A stretch of DNA of 64,000 nucleotides from Streptomyces flavochromogenes (lineage in GTDB: Bacteria > Actinomycetota > Actinomycetes > Streptomycetales > Streptomycetaceae): NCBI RefSeq assembly GCF_000717595.1, contig NZ_JNZO01000015.1, positions 1 to 64,000 of the forward strand, written 5' to 3'. Under the pieces are notes generated by a model, which ran no database searches, was not told the origin of the DNA, and was given only the letters and a program-made list of their open reading frames with translations. Positions 44,080-56,630 of the stretch are shown here, piece by piece. The translations under genes were made by a program, and so were the position numbers. Positions within the stretch are counted from its first letter, which is position 1. Each line of letters starts with the position of its first letter.

Positions 44080-44318
44080 CATAGCGCTCCGATCAACAGC
44101 GATCTGCGTCATGTCGGCGCGGCCAGACCGTGCTCTCGCCCGCCGCCGGGTGCGGCTCCAGGGGCGCTCATCCCGAGGGCCTTCTTCCGCGGCGTCGCCG
44201 ACGGCGCCGGTCAGGAGCCGATCGGCCCGGGGACGGTCGGCACACGGCTCCTCCGCATGCCGTCGCCGACCGTCCACGAGGCCGGGGCGGCTCCGCCCGG
44301 CTCCTCGGGTGTTCTCGG

Positions 44319-45446
44319 TCAGCGGCGGATGCCCGCGTATGCCGACGGGGAGATGCCGCCCTCCGCGCCCTGAGCTCCGCCGACGGTCCAGACCCGGCCC
44401 GCCGCGTCGGTCGCGGCGCCGTAGAGGAATCCCGCTCCGGTCGGGTTCTCGGTGCGCTTGAGCAGGCCGTCGGGTCCGAGCGTCAGGACATAGTTCCCCG
44501 CCGGGTTGACGTCGGGGTTCATCGTCTCCCCCACGATCACCGGGCGGCCGGAGCCGTCGAAGGCGATGTCGAACAGCTGACCCGTCTCGGCGGGCGTACG
44601 GACGATGGACCAGGCCCGGCCGTCGAAACGCACGACGACGGGGCGGCGCCACAGGTTCTCGTCCCGCATGTGACCGACGGCCCAGATGTCGTCCTTCGAC
44701 CGCCGCTCGATGCCGTCGAACATGGCGCCGTCGAGCTCGCTCGGCAGCTTCTGCTTCGTCCACGACGTGCCGTCGAACCGCGAGATGCCGTCGCCGATGG
44801 CGAGGACCACCCCGCCGGGGCCCACCTCCAGCTGGGAGACCCAGGCGAGCCCGGAGTCGGCCGGCAGCCGGGTCCAGCCGCCGCTGCCGTCCGCCCTGCC
44901 GCGGAACAGGGCCGGCCGGTACTCGCCGGTCGCGTCGGTGTATCCCCCGTGCACCCAGACCGCACCACGCGCGTCCACGTCGACGGCCGACAGCGACGTG
45001 CCGCTCGCCCCCTCCGGGAAGGGCAGCTCGACAGCGCTCCAGGCCCTGCCGTTCCAGCGCTGGAGCAGCGCGCGCCCCTGGTCCCAGTCGTCCTCCCCGA
45101 CGGCTTCGTAGCGGGTGCCCACGGCCCACACCTGGTCCGGTGCGCCGACCGCGAGGTCCTCCAGCCGGCCCTGCTCGGCGGGCTGCGGGGGCGCCTGCCA
45201 GCGGGTTCCGGTCCACCGCATGGCGACCGGAGCGAAGGGCCGGGTGGTCGCGTCGTTGCGCTTGCCGACGGCCCAGGTCGCGCCGCCGGCGGTCTCGACG
45301 TCGAACAGGACGCTGCCGTCGCTGTGTGCGGGGCTCACGTTCCGCCAGTTCTGGGTCTCCGCCGCGGCCGGGGCCGCGGCGACAGCGACGAACGAGGTGA
45401 GGCCGACGGCGACGGCGGTGGCCGCACGGGGCAGGGAAAGGTTCAT
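44319..45446 (-). CDS. Secreted beta-propeller-like protein
   Basis: A 375-residue exported protein. The signal peptide is MNLSLPRAATAVAVGLTSFV to about residue 32, with an AAA-E-T type cleavage site. The mature part has recurring W-A-V-G blades (GGATWAVGKRND, PDQVWAVGTRYE, KDDIWAVGHMRD, AGRVWTVGGAQG), as in WD/Kelch-like or Sialidase-like propellers. No catalytic motif is seen. The ATG at 45446 is preceded by GAGGAA. The gene is monocistronic. Function unknown; ligand or surface binding is plausible. Confidence 0.75.
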   Translation of the reverse strand: MNLSLPRAATAVAVGLTSFVAVAAAPAAAETQNWRNVSPAHSDGSVLFDVETAGGATWAVGKRNDATTRPFAPVAMRWTGTRWQAPPQPAEQGRLEDLAVGAPDQVWAVGTRYEAVGEDDWDQGRALLQRWNGRAWSAVELPFPEGASGTSLSAVDVDARGAVWVHGGYTDATGEYRPALFRGRADGSGGWTRLPADSGLAWVSQLEVGPGGVVLAIGDGISRFDGTSWTKQKLPSELDGAMFDGIERRSKDDIWAVGHMRDENLWRRPVVVRFDGRAWSIVRTPAETGQLFDIAFDGSGRPVIVGETMNPDVNPAGNYVLTLGPDGLLKRTENPTGAGFLYGAATDAAGRVWTVGGAQGAEGGISPSAYAGIRR

Positions 45447-45820
45447 GACGGAGTTCCTCGCAGGGATTCGGGTGTCGTACGTTCTCTCACCCCTTTGACG
45501 CACCGACCCGCGAGGAATGTTTCAGACTTCTTCGAGACAACCTTGAGCGGCGGCCGGATGCGAGGACCACAAGTCCCGTGCGCAGCACGTGCCTTGAAGG
45601 GCAATCACCTCGTCGTTCGCACCGGTCCGTGTCCGGCGGCGAGCCGACGAGGACCGTGCACTCGCCGTTGGCGCCGTGGGTACGCGGCAATCAGGGACAG
45701 TGCGCGACTTCGGCGCGGTGAGTACGCGTCCGGCCCGGCCCGCGGGCGGCTGTCGCCGTTCCACCGGCCGGCCGGACTCAGGAGGCCGGGACGACGTGCT
45801 CCGGACCGCCTCCCCTCCGC
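45447..45820. other. Gap without a recognised gene
   Basis: Only short, poorly supported frames were seen in both directions. The part next to 45447 should carry the promoter of the secreted propeller protein. No repeat was recognised. Confidence 0.4.
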
Positions 45821-45844
45821 GGCGGGCCGGAGATCCGGCCCGCC
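45821..45844 (-). terminator. Stem-loop downstream of the APC permease
   Basis: GGCGGGCCGGA-GA-TCCGGCCCGCC, a perfect 11-bp inverted repeat, lies six bases beyond the permease stop. It is a strong GC-rich terminator candidate. A second perfect palindrome (GTCCGCCGGGCCCGGCGGAC) lies in the last permease codons. Confidence 0.65.
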
Positions 45845-45849
45845 GGTCC

Positions 45850-47340
45850 TCAGGTCCGCCGGGCCCGGCGGACCGAGGTCAGGGCGTAACAGCCGAGCAG
45901 GACGGCGGTGAAGGCGAGACCGATGCCGGCCGCCTGGCGCATGTCCGGGACCTCGACCGCGGTGGCGGCGACAGCCAGCACGCCCACCCCTGCCACGACG
46001 GCGAGCTTGCCGCCGCCGGGCACGCTGAACCCCGTGAAGTCCTCGGGATGCGTGTCCCGGTGTCGCCGGAAGGCGATGTACGAGGCGAGGATCAGCAACC
46101 AGACGAGCAGCACCGCGAAGAGGGCGATCGACATCAGGATGCCGAAGATGCCGCCGATGTCGTAGAAGGCGAGCAGCGCGGCGGCCGCGATGCCCAGGGT
46201 GGAGGCGGCCAGCGCGTTGGCCGGGACGCCGCGCGAGGTGAGGCGGGCCAGGGGCGCCGGGGCGAGGCCGTCGTCGCCGAGGGAGTGCAGCAGTCGGGAG
46301 GCGCCGTACAGATGGGCGTTCGCCGCGGAGACGGCCGCGATGAGCACGACGACGTTGGTGAGGGTCGCGGCGGCGGGGACGCCGATGTCGGAGAAGACCC
46401 TCACGAACGGGCTCGCCTCGACACTGCCGTCGCCGGCGGCCAGACGCCGCCACGGGATCAGGGCCACGACCAGGGTGATCGCCAGGACGTAGAAGACGCT
46501 GAGTCGCCAGGCGAGCTGGCGCATCGCGGTGCGGATGGACCGCTGCGGATCGGTGGCCTCGGCCGAGGCGATGGCGACGACCTCGAATCCGGCGTACGCG
46601 AACATCACCACGGACATGGCGATCCAGACCGACTTGGCGCCCTCGGGCAAGAACCCGCCGTCGTCGGTGAGGTGCGCGAAGCCGGTGGCCCCGGTGTCCG
46701 GCAGGCCGAAGAAGACGAGGAACGCGGCACACAGGATGAACGCGCACAGCGCGGTCACCTTGATGGTGGAGAGCCAGAACTCGGTCGTGCCGAAGGACTT
46801 GACGTTGATGACGTTGACCGCGAGGACCACCGCGGCGACGGCGAGGATGGCCGCCGACATCGGCACGCCCGGCCACCACCAGCGGATGTAGAGCGCGGAG
46901 GCGACGACTTCCGTACCGATGACGACGACCGCGCTGAACCAGTACATCCAGCGCGTGACGAAGCCGGCCCACGGGCCGAGGTACGTGTGCGCGACGGCTC
47001 CGAACGAGCCCTGGACGGGATGAGCGGCGGACATCTCGCCCAGCAGGACCGCGATGACCGCGACCAGGACGGCGCCGATGGCATACGAGACGATCACCGC
47101 GGGGCCCGCGGCGGATATCGCCGATCCCGAGCCGAGGAACAGGCCGGTGCCGAGCGCGGAGCCCAGACCGATCATCGTCGTCTGACGGGGAGTGAGGGAG
47201 CGGACGAGGCCCGTGGCCTTCGTCGGCTCGCCGTTCGCGCCGGGGGGTGACGTGGCGGTGGACGCCGCGGCAGGTGTGGAGGTGGCTGTCGAGGCGGGAA
47301 GGGAGGCGGGGCCCTGGGAGGGCCTTTCCGGAGCGGTCAT
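45850..47340 (-). CDS. APC-superfamily amino-acid permease
   Basis: A 496-residue, 12-helix amino-acid transporter (AAT/GabP-like). After a 45-residue Ala/Thr/Pro-rich cytoplasmic tail comes MIGLGSALGTGLFLGSGSAI, the helix-1 substrate-binding motif. GEMSAAHPVQGSFGAVAHTY and FAYAGFEVVAIASAEATDPQ (helix 6) are also typical. The substrate within the amino-acid group is unknown. The start is set by CTCCTGTC before the ATG at 47340; the site is weak. Its neighbour, the kynurenine operon, raises an aromatic-amino-acid substrate as one possibility, without direct evidence. Confidence 0.87.
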   Translation of the reverse strand: MTAPERPSQGPASLPASTATSTPAAASTATSPPGANGEPTKATGLVRSLTPRQTTMIGLGSALGTGLFLGSGSAISAAGPAVIVSYAIGAVLVAVIAVLLGEMSAAHPVQGSFGAVAHTYLGPWAGFVTRWMYWFSAVVVIGTEVVASALYIRWWWPGVPMSAAILAVAAVVLAVNVINVKSFGTTEFWLSTIKVTALCAFILCAAFLVFFGLPDTGATGFAHLTDDGGFLPEGAKSVWIAMSVVMFAYAGFEVVAIASAEATDPQRSIRTAMRQLAWRLSVFYVLAITLVVALIPWRRLAAGDGSVEASPFVRVFSDIGVPAAATLTNVVVLIAAVSAANAHLYGASRLLHSLGDDGLAPAPLARLTSRGVPANALAASTLGIAAAALLAFYDIGGIFGILMSIALFAVLLVWLLILASYIAFRRHRDTHPEDFTGFSVPGGGKLAVVAGVGVLAVAATAVEVPDMRQAAGIGLAFTAVLLGCYALTSVRRARRT

Positions 47341-47431
47341 GACAGGAGTCCTTCGGTACGGGGGGCGGAGCGGGAAGGTCCCGTGGAGGGGTGTGGGAGG
47401 GGCTGCCGGGGCCGACCCCGGCCCCGGCAGC

Positions 47432-47571
47432 GTGCGGCGTGCGCCGTGCGCCGTGCGACGCTCTGCGTACGGCGTACGGCGTACGGCGTACGGCGTACGG
47501 CGTACGGCGTACGGCGTACGGCGTGCTGCGTGCTGCGTGCTGCGTGCTGCGTGCTGCGTGCTGCGTGCTGC
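47432..47571. repeat. Array of 20 heptanucleotide units
   Basis: Perfect 7-bp periodicity over 140 bases: GTGCGGC, GTGCGCC (x2), GTGCGAC, GCTCTGC, then GTACGGC x8 (47467-47522), then GTGCTGC x7 (47523-47571). It ends three bases before the stop of the LVIVD-protein gene and lies upstream of the permease. The tract is likely to vary in length by slippage. Confidence 0.9.
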
Positions 47572-47574
47572 GAG

Positions 47575-49350
47575 TCAGAACTCGCTGTTCCGGAAGGGCT
47601 TATCGGGCCGGTTCAGGTCGGGACTGCCCAGGACCTTCTGCGAGGACAGCGCGTAGATGCCGTGGTTGGTCAGCGCCCAGGCGATGTTGCGGTCCCACTC
47701 CACGTACACCCCGTGGGTCTGGTTCCCGTACGCGTACTCCGGGGTGCCGCTGCCGTACGCCTTCGGGACGAAGTAGGCGTCGACCTTCGGCGCGGCCGGG
47801 TCGGAGACGTCGAAGAACTGCACACCCGCGTTGTAGAAGCCGTAGCCGAGCACGCCCGGGGTGTGGCGGCCCGGGTTCGTGTAGGAGCCGGTGCGCTTGG
47901 GGCCGAAGCTGCCGCGGCGCTGGCAGAAGTCGGAGAAGCCGGCCGACGGGGGCGGGGTCGGGCGCGGCAGCACGCCCACGACGCGGGGGTTCTTCGGGTC
48001 CTTCGCGTCGATCTGGTAGACGTCCTTGTAGGGCTCGTAACAGTCCTCGGTGAGGGGGTAGCCGGAGTAGTAGACGATTCCGGTCCTCTCGTACTGCGAG
48101 ACGTCGATGTTGTCGCCCTCCGTGCCCGCGACGGACGGCGGCAGGTCCAGGTGGCTCACGGTCCTCAGGTCGGCAGGGTTCGAGATGTCGAGGACGGTCA
48201 GGCCGTAGCCGCCCATGGCCGCGAACGCGTAACGGCCGCCCTGCTCGACGGGCTTGGGGATGAAGAGCGGCATGCGCGCGCCCATCCAGCTGGTGCGGTT
48301 GCCGCAGCGCGGGTTCTTGCGGTACGCCGCGTCCTCACCGGTGCGCTGGCCCGGCAGGTGCCAGGTGTCGAGCAGTTTCGGGTGGGCCGGGTCGGCCATG
48401 TCCCAGGACTGGTAGCCGGCCGAGTGCAGGTTGGTGGGGTACTCGGTGCCGGAGTACGTGTCGTCGGGCGCCGTCGCGATGAACATGTACCGCTGACCGG
48501 TCCAGTACGGCGTGTCGAGCGAGCCCGAGCCCTGCTGCGCCGTGCCGGGGTCGCTCTTGAGAGGGTCCTTCTGGGTGGCGTCGGTGGAGACGGTCGCGAG
48601 GAGCTTCCAGTCCTTCTTACGGGGGCCGTCCAGCCGGAACACCTTGAAGCCCTTCAGTCCGGGCTTCTCGCGCAGCTTCCTGACGCCCTCCGGGTTGCTG
48701 TACTTGTCGTGCGCCGGGTCGTCGCTGAGCTCCCGGATCTGCCGCTTGTCCTCGAAGCTCTGCACCATGACGTAGGCGTCGAGCCTCTTGTTCCACTGGA
48801 TCGTGGAGGCGCCCCAGTAGTCGTCGGCCGCCCAGGTGCCGTTGGAGCGGGTCTCGTCGCCGTCCACGTCCTGGCGGCTCATCCGCTCGACGACCTTCAC
48901 CTTTCTCACGTCGGTGATGTCGTAGACGCGCCCCTCGGAGCGGTCGTACTGGAACATGTAGCGACGGCCGTCGAAGTCGACGATGTTCTGCCAGGTGTGG
49001 AAGTAGTCGGGGGTGAAGTCGACTCCCTCGTAGGCGGCTTCGACCTTCATGTTCTTGATGTACGAGCGGGTGTCGTACTTCTCGTTGCGGCCCGGGAACG
49101 TGTGCTCGTGCTCCTCGTCGACCGGGGTGAGGGCGGGATGGCGGAAGGTGTCGTCGAGCTGCATGCCGTACGCGCCGGGGTCCGCCGGTTCGGGGCGCCG
49201 GTCGGCGCAGACGTCCGGGATGTTCGGATCGGCGGTGGTGGCCGCGGTGGTGGCGCCGGAGCTGCCCGGCACCAGGAGGGTCGCGGCGGTGGCCGCGGCG
49301 ACGGCCGTGGCCAGGGTTGCTCTGGTGCGGAGCGATCGCGGTGTTCGCAT
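47575..49350 (-). CDS. Secreted LVIVD-repeat protein
   Basis: A 591-residue exported protein. The signal peptide (MRTPRSLRTRATLATAVAAA to about residue 38) ends in a small-residue cleavage region. The mature chain carries LVIVD-type blades (YGLTVLDISNPADLRTVSHL, YQSWDMADPAHPKLLDTWHL, AGVQFFDVSDPAAPKVDAYF), predicted to form a propeller. Catalytic motifs are absent. Start at 49350 with AGGACACACC upstream; a longer frame lacks support. The heptanucleotide array sits directly after its stop codon. Function unknown; surface or extracellular binding is likely. Confidence 0.82.
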   Translation of the reverse strand: MRTPRSLRTRATLATAVAAATAATLLVPGSSGATTAATTADPNIPDVCADRRPEPADPGAYGMQLDDTFRHPALTPVDEEHEHTFPGRNEKYDTRSYIKNMKVEAAYEGVDFTPDYFHTWQNIVDFDGRRYMFQYDRSEGRVYDITDVRKVKVVERMSRQDVDGDETRSNGTWAADDYWGASTIQWNKRLDAYVMVQSFEDKRQIRELSDDPAHDKYSNPEGVRKLREKPGLKGFKVFRLDGPRKKDWKLLATVSTDATQKDPLKSDPGTAQQGSGSLDTPYWTGQRYMFIATAPDDTYSGTEYPTNLHSAGYQSWDMADPAHPKLLDTWHLPGQRTGEDAAYRKNPRCGNRTSWMGARMPLFIPKPVEQGGRYAFAAMGGYGLTVLDISNPADLRTVSHLDLPPSVAGTEGDNIDVSQYERTGIVYYSGYPLTEDCYEPYKDVYQIDAKDPKNPRVVGVLPRPTPPPSAGFSDFCQRRGSFGPKRTGSYTNPGRHTPGVLGYGFYNAGVQFFDVSDPAAPKVDAYFVPKAYGSGTPEYAYGNQTHGVYVEWDRNIAWALTNHGIYALSSQKVLGSPDLNRPDKPFRNSEF

Positions 49351-49561
49351 GGTGTGTCCTAGGGTCTCGGCGGCGGAGAACGGACCTACGGAGGGATGCC
49401 GGCCGTGTCGGAGCACGGCGCGGCCCGCCGGCACGGAGGTGACCGAGCGGCGTGGACCCGGTCGCGCGGTGGTCAGGGGGTGCGGTGACCTCGGGGATCG
49501 CGCGAGCCGAGTGGTCGGGAGCGGTCAGGGGGCCGGGCGGAGCGGTCAGGCGACCGTCGCG

Positions 49562-50995
49562 TCAGGTGACCGTCGGGCGCTGCTGGTACGCGGCGGCCCT
49601 GTGCCCGCCCGTGCACACGATGTCCCGCAGCTCGCGCACGGCGTGCAGCACGTCCGCGTGCGTGAGGTAGAGGGCGTTGAAGCCGAAGCGCAGCAGATCG
49701 GGGGCGCGCATGTCGCCGATCACACCGCGCGCGGTGAGCGCGGCGACCAGCGGGTACGCCTCCGGGTGCCGCAGGGCGACCTGGCTGCCGCGGCGTCCGG
49801 GCTCGCGCGGGGTGGCCATGGTGAAGCCGAGACCGTCGAGGAGGGAGTCGGCGCACTCCTGGAAGAACCCGGTGAGGGAGAGGCTCTTGGCCCGTACGGA
49901 CTCCATGTCCACGCCGTCGTACGCCGTCAGTGCGGCTTCCAGGGCGACCAGCGAGAGCAGGGCCGGCGTGCCGATGCGGGCCCGGGTGATGCCCTCGGCG
50001 GGGGCGTACGTACCGGACATGGCGAACGGCTCCGCGTGCCCGTGCCAGCCGGTGACGGGGTGGTCGAAGGCCTGCTGGTGGCGGGCGGCGACGTAGGCGA
50101 AGGCGGGGGCGCCGGGGCCGCCCGAGAGGTATTTGTACCCGCAGCCGACAGCGAAGTCCGCGCCCGCTGCGTCGAGTTCGATCGGCAGGGCGCCCGCCGC
50201 GTGGCACAGGTCCCAGTGCGCCAGGGCGCCCGCGGCGTGCGCGGCGGCGGTGAGCCCGGCGATGTCGTGCAGCTCGCCGGTGCGGTAGTCCACCGGGGCG
50301 TAGGCGACGACCGCGACGTCCGCTCCTTCGGCGGCGAGCACCGCCGCGGCCTCGCGCGCGGGTATCCGGCGGACCTCCAGGTCCAGCAGCCGGCCCACCG
50401 AGTCCGCGATGTACTGGTCGGTGGGAAAGTGGTCGGGGTCGGTCAGGAGCAGCCGTCGGCCGGGGCGCAGCCTCGCCGCGGCGAGCAGGGTGTTGAACAG
50501 CTGGACGCTGGTGGAGTCCCCGGCCACGACCTGGCCCGCGGCCGCACCGATCAGTCGGCCGATGGCATCGCCGGTCCGCACCGGCGCCTCCCACCAGCCG
50601 TTGGCGTTCCAGGAGCGGATCAGGTCGGTCCCCCACTGCCGGTGAACGGCATCCTCGACGGCCGGGGGGACGGCGGCGGGCAGCGCGCCGAGGGAGTTGC
50701 CGTCGAGGTAGACGATCCCCTCGGGGAGAAGAAAGCGGTCCCTGACGTGGGCCAGCGGGTCGGCGGCGTCCAGCGCGGCAGCGCGTTCGGTCCGCGTGGC
50801 GATGAGCTTCTCGATGGATGCGGCATCGTCGATGGACGTGGTGTCGTCAATGGCCGCGGTGGCCTCGATGGATGCGGCGTCGAGGTTGGCGCCGGGTGGT
50901 GCCGAGCGCTGCTCGGTGGGTGCTCCGCGGGTGCTTCCGCGGGGCGCCCTGTTCGGTGTCGCGTTGTGAGTTGCGTGGGGTGTTCCGTTCGGCAC
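49562..50995 (-). CDS. kynU: Kynureninase
   Basis: A 477-residue PLP enzyme that splits kynurenine or 3-hydroxykynurenine to anthranilate or 3-hydroxyanthranilate plus alanine. Motifs: YLDGNSLGALPAAVPPAVED, the phosphate-loop GDSTSVQLFNTLLAA, AHWDLCHAAGALPIELDAAG with the PLP-contacting Asp, and GCGYKYLSGGPGAPAF with the Schiff-base Lys. About 60 extra N-terminal residues (TAAIDDTTSIDDAASIEK) are low-complexity and unusual. GTG start at 50995 has AAGGAG seven bases upstream. Last gene of the catabolic operon, five bases after the aldolase gene; it feeds the ring-cleavage enzymes encoded upstream. Confidence 0.93.
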   Translation of the reverse strand: MPNGTPHATHNATPNRAPRGSTRGAPTEQRSAPPGANLDAASIEATAAIDDTTSIDDAASIEKLIATRTERAAALDAADPLAHVRDRFLLPEGIVYLDGNSLGALPAAVPPAVEDAVHRQWGTDLIRSWNANGWWEAPVRTGDAIGRLIGAAAGQVVAGDSTSVQLFNTLLAAARLRPGRRLLLTDPDHFPTDQYIADSVGRLLDLEVRRIPAREAAAVLAAEGADVAVVAYAPVDYRTGELHDIAGLTAAAHAAGALAHWDLCHAAGALPIELDAAGADFAVGCGYKYLSGGPGAPAFAYVAARHQQAFDHPVTGWHGHAEPFAMSGTYAPAEGITRARIGTPALLSLVALEAALTAYDGVDMESVRAKSLSLTGFFQECADSLLDGLGFTMATPREPGRRGSQVALRHPEAYPLVAALTARGVIGDMRAPDLLRFGFNALYLTHADVLHAVRELRDIVCTGGHRAAAYQQRPTVT

Positions 50996-50999
50996 GAGG

Positions 51000-52064
51000 T
51001 CACTCCTTCGGTGCGAGAGGGGTGGCGGGGAGGGCGGCCGTTGCGGGAGCGGGGGAATCGCGCTCGCGGACGAGGTCCAGCGCGATGTCCGCGAGCAGGT
51101 CCTCCTGTCCGCCGACGAGTCGGCGCCGACCGGCCGCCACGAGCAGGTCCCGGGTGTCGAGACCGTGCAGCAGAGCGGTGGCCTCCGCGTGCCGCAGGAA
51201 GCTGGAGTACACCCCGGCGTAGCCCAGGGTCAGCGTCTCCCTGTCGACGCGTACGGGCCGGTCCTGCGTCGGCCGTACGAGTTCCTCCGCGGCGTCCATC
51301 AACGGGAACAGGTCGCAGCCGTGCTCCCAGCCCATGAGGTCGAAGACCGCCACGGTCGGCTCCAGCGGCGCGTTCCCGGCCCCGGCCCCCTGGCCCGCGA
51401 GCGAGGCGTCCACACGGTGGGCGCCCGCCTCCACCGCGGTGACGCTGTTGGCCACGCCCAGGCCGAGGTTGTGGTGGGCGTGGATGCCGATCTCGGTGGC
51501 GGGGTCGAGGACGTCGCGGTAGGCGTGGACCCGGTCCCGTACGCCGTCCATGGTGAGCCGGCCGCCGGAGTCCGTGACGTAGACGCAGTGGGCGCCGTAC
51601 GACTCCATCAGGCGTGCCTGGGCGGCCAGTTCGGCCGGCGCCGCCATGTGGGACATCATGAGGAATCCCGCCACGTCCATTCCCAGCTCCCGGGCCAGGC
51701 CGATGTGCTGGGCGGAGATGTCCGCCTCGGTGCAGTGGGTGGCGACGCGCACGGAGGTGACCCCGAGGGCGTGGGCGCGGCGCAGGTCGTCGGCGGTTCC
51801 GACACCGGGCAGCAGCAGGGTGGTGAGCCTGGCCCGGTCGAGTACCTCGGCCGCGGCCTCCAGCCATTCCCAGTCGGTGTGCGCGCCGGGGCCGTAGGTG
51901 AGGGAGGAGCCGGAGAGGCCGTCGCCGTGGGCGACCTCGACGGCGTCGACTCCGGCGGCCTCCAGGGCTGACGCGATGGTCCGCACCTGGTCGAGGGTGT
52001 AGCGGTGCGACACGGCGTGCATGCCGTCGCGAAGGGTGACGTCCTGGACGTAGACCGAGGTCAT
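51000..52064 (-). CDS. dmpG: 4-hydroxy-2-oxovalerate aldolase
   Basis: A 354-residue DRE-TIM aldolase that splits 4-hydroxy-2-oxovalerate to pyruvate and acetaldehyde. [20 protein letters not shown] holds the catalytic Arg/Asp and metal-site residues. [39 protein letters not shown] and [20 protein letters not shown] (metal-binding HxH) follow, and the C-terminal part should form the channel to the dehydrogenase. The ATG overlaps the acetaldehyde dehydrogenase stop as ATGA. The pair normally forms a substrate-channelling complex, and both partners look intact. Confidence 0.93.
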   Translation of the reverse strand: MTSVYVQDVTLRDGMHAVSHRYTLDQVRTIASALEAAGVDAVEVAHGDGLSGSSLTYGPGAHTDWEWLEAAAEVLDRARLTTLLLPGVGTADDLRRAHALGVTSVRVATHCTEADISAQHIGLARELGMDVAGFLMMSHMAAPAELAAQARLMESYGAHCVYVTDSGGRLTMDGVRDRVHAYRDVLDPATEIGIHAHHNLGLGVANSVTAVEAGAHRVDASLAGQGAGAGNAPLEPTVAVFDLMGWEHGCDLFPLMDAAEELVRPTQDRPVRVDRETLTLGYAGVYSSFLRHAEATALLHGLDTRDLLVAAGRRRLVGGQEDLLADIALDLVRERDSPAPATAALPATPLAPKE

Positions 52065-52971
52065 CGGGCCGGACTCCGTTCGGCCAGGCGCTCGGCGGTG
52101 CGCAGCGCGGCGGAGGTCATGATGTCGAGGTTTCCGGCGTAGGCCGGGAGGTAGTGGGCGGCGCCCTCCACCTCCAGGTAGACGGAGACGAGCAGTCGCC
52201 CTCCGCCGGCGAGTCGGGTGATCGGGTCGCCGGCGGGCAGCGCGCGGAACTGCGGCTCCTGCTTGAGCCGGTAGCCGGGCACGTAGGCGGCGACGGAGGC
52301 GGCCATCGCGTGTACGGAGGCGGCCACCCGCGCCGTGTCGCAGGCGTCGACGACGCAGTGCACGGTGTCGCGCATCAGGAGCGCCGGCTCCGCCGGGTTG
52401 AGGACGATGATGGCCTTGCCTCGGGCCGCGCCTCCCACCTGCTCCAGGGCGCGGGCCGTGGTCTCGGTGAACTCGTCGATGTTCGCCCTGGTACCGGGTC
52501 CCGCCGACCGCGAGGCGATCGAGGCGACGATCTCGGCGTAGTGCACCGGTGTCGTGGCCGAGACGGCGGCGACGATGGGGACGGTGGCCTGGCCTCCACA
52601 GGTGACCATGTTGAGGTTGGGGGCGTCGAGGTGTCGGTCGAGGTTCACGGGCGGGACGACGTAGGGTCCGAGGGCCGCCGGGGTGAGGTCGACGATCTGC
52701 TTTCCGTACGGCGCGAGGGCGGCCGCGTTGCGGTGGTGGGCGGCTGCCGAGGTGGCGTCGAAGACGAGGTCGATGTCGTCGAAGTCGTCGAGCGCCAGCA
52801 GCCCCGCGACGCCGTCCGCGCTCGTCCGCACCCCGAGCCGGCGGGCCCGTGCGAGTCCCTCCGACTCGGGGTCGATCCCGATCATCGCCGCGGCCGTGAC
52901 GTTGCCCGCCCCCCGGACGATCTTGATGAGGAGGTCGGTGCCGATGTTGCCCGACCCGATCACGGCTGCCT

Positions 52972-52975
<4 letters not shown>
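52061..52975 (-). CDS. mhpF: Acetaldehyde dehydrogenase (acylating)
   Basis: A 304-residue NAD/CoA enzyme: acetaldehyde to acetyl-CoA. The Rossmann start is [20 protein letters not shown], the catalytic Cys lies in [20 protein letters not shown], and [20 protein letters not shown] is typical. AAGGAGGCCGTCCG precedes the ATG at 52975, which also overlaps the ACMS decarboxylase stop. Length fits DmpF/MhpF. It completes the conversion of the aromatic ring to acetyl-CoA and pyruvate. Confidence 0.93.
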
Positions 52976-55814
<2,839 letters not shown>

Positions 55815-55818
<4 letters not shown>

Positions 55819-56630
55819 CGGGTGTCTCCCTCCCGTCCGGTGCGGCCGAACGCCGCGCGTACCGAACCGAGGCCGTCGATGCGGGCTTCGAGCACATCGC
55901 CGGGCTCCACGGTCGTCATGGGGCCGAGTGCGCCGGTGAGCACGGTGTCCCCGGCCCTCAGCGGATGACCGAGGCGTACGAGCGTGTCCGCCAGCCACAC
56001 GGCGGCGTGCAGCGGATTCCCCAGACAGGCGGCACCCGCTCCGGTGGACACGGGCTCTCCCTGCCGCTCAAGCACCATGCCGGCGGTCCGCAATTCGAGT
56101 TCCCGCAGCGGTACGGGGCGGGTGCCCAGGACGTACGCGCCGCTGGAGGCGTTGTCGGCGATCGTGTCGACGGCCGTGATGTCCCAGTCGCGGATCCGGC
56201 TGCCCACGACCTCCACGGCCGGGAGCGCGAACGCGGTCGCTCTGATCACGTCGGCGACGGTGTGCCGCTCGTGGGTGAGGTCGTGCTCGAGGACCAGGGC
56301 GACCTCGGCCTCTGCCCGGGCCTGGAGCACCGCCCCCCAGGGGATGTCGGCGCCGTCCGGCACCGCCATGTCGTCGGTGAGGCGGCCGAAGTCCGGCCTG
56401 TCGACGCCGAGCTGGGTCTGGACGGCCGCCGAGGTCAGTCCGATCTTCCAGCCTGTGATCCGGCGCCCCTCAGCGCGCCGGCGTTCGCCGAGGACCGTCT
56501 GGACGGCGTAGGCGGCCGCCAGGTCGCCGGGGGGCAGCAGTTCGCGGACGGGGGCGCAGGGAACGCCCGTCAGGCGGGCCGTGTCGAGGCGTTCGGCGGC
56601 GCTCACCACCGCTTCGTCCACCGTGTTCAC
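55815..56630 (-). CDS. nbaH: 2-oxopent-4-enoate hydratase
   Basis: A 271-residue paralogue of the preceding protein. [20 protein letters not shown] with [14 protein letters not shown] follows the hydratase (MhpD/DmpE) pattern QQLGV-x-x-PDFG. The Mg ligands lie in [15 protein letters not shown]. It hydrates 2-oxopent-4-enoate to 4-hydroxy-2-oxovalerate, the aldolase substrate. GTG start at 56630 overlaps the aldehyde dehydrogenase stop as GTGA; it has no strong ribosome site, so it likely depends on coupling. Confidence 0.86.

Noticed and set aside
47432..47571. CRISPR-like array
   Set aside because: Units are 7 bases with no spacers, so it is a simple tandem repeat.
47383..49362. Long rightward open frame (659 codons) opposite the LVIVD-repeat gene
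   Set aside because: It is a shadow of high GC third-position bias. Its protein is Val/Gly/Arg-rich without domains, while the leftward frame has a signal peptide and LVIVD repeats.
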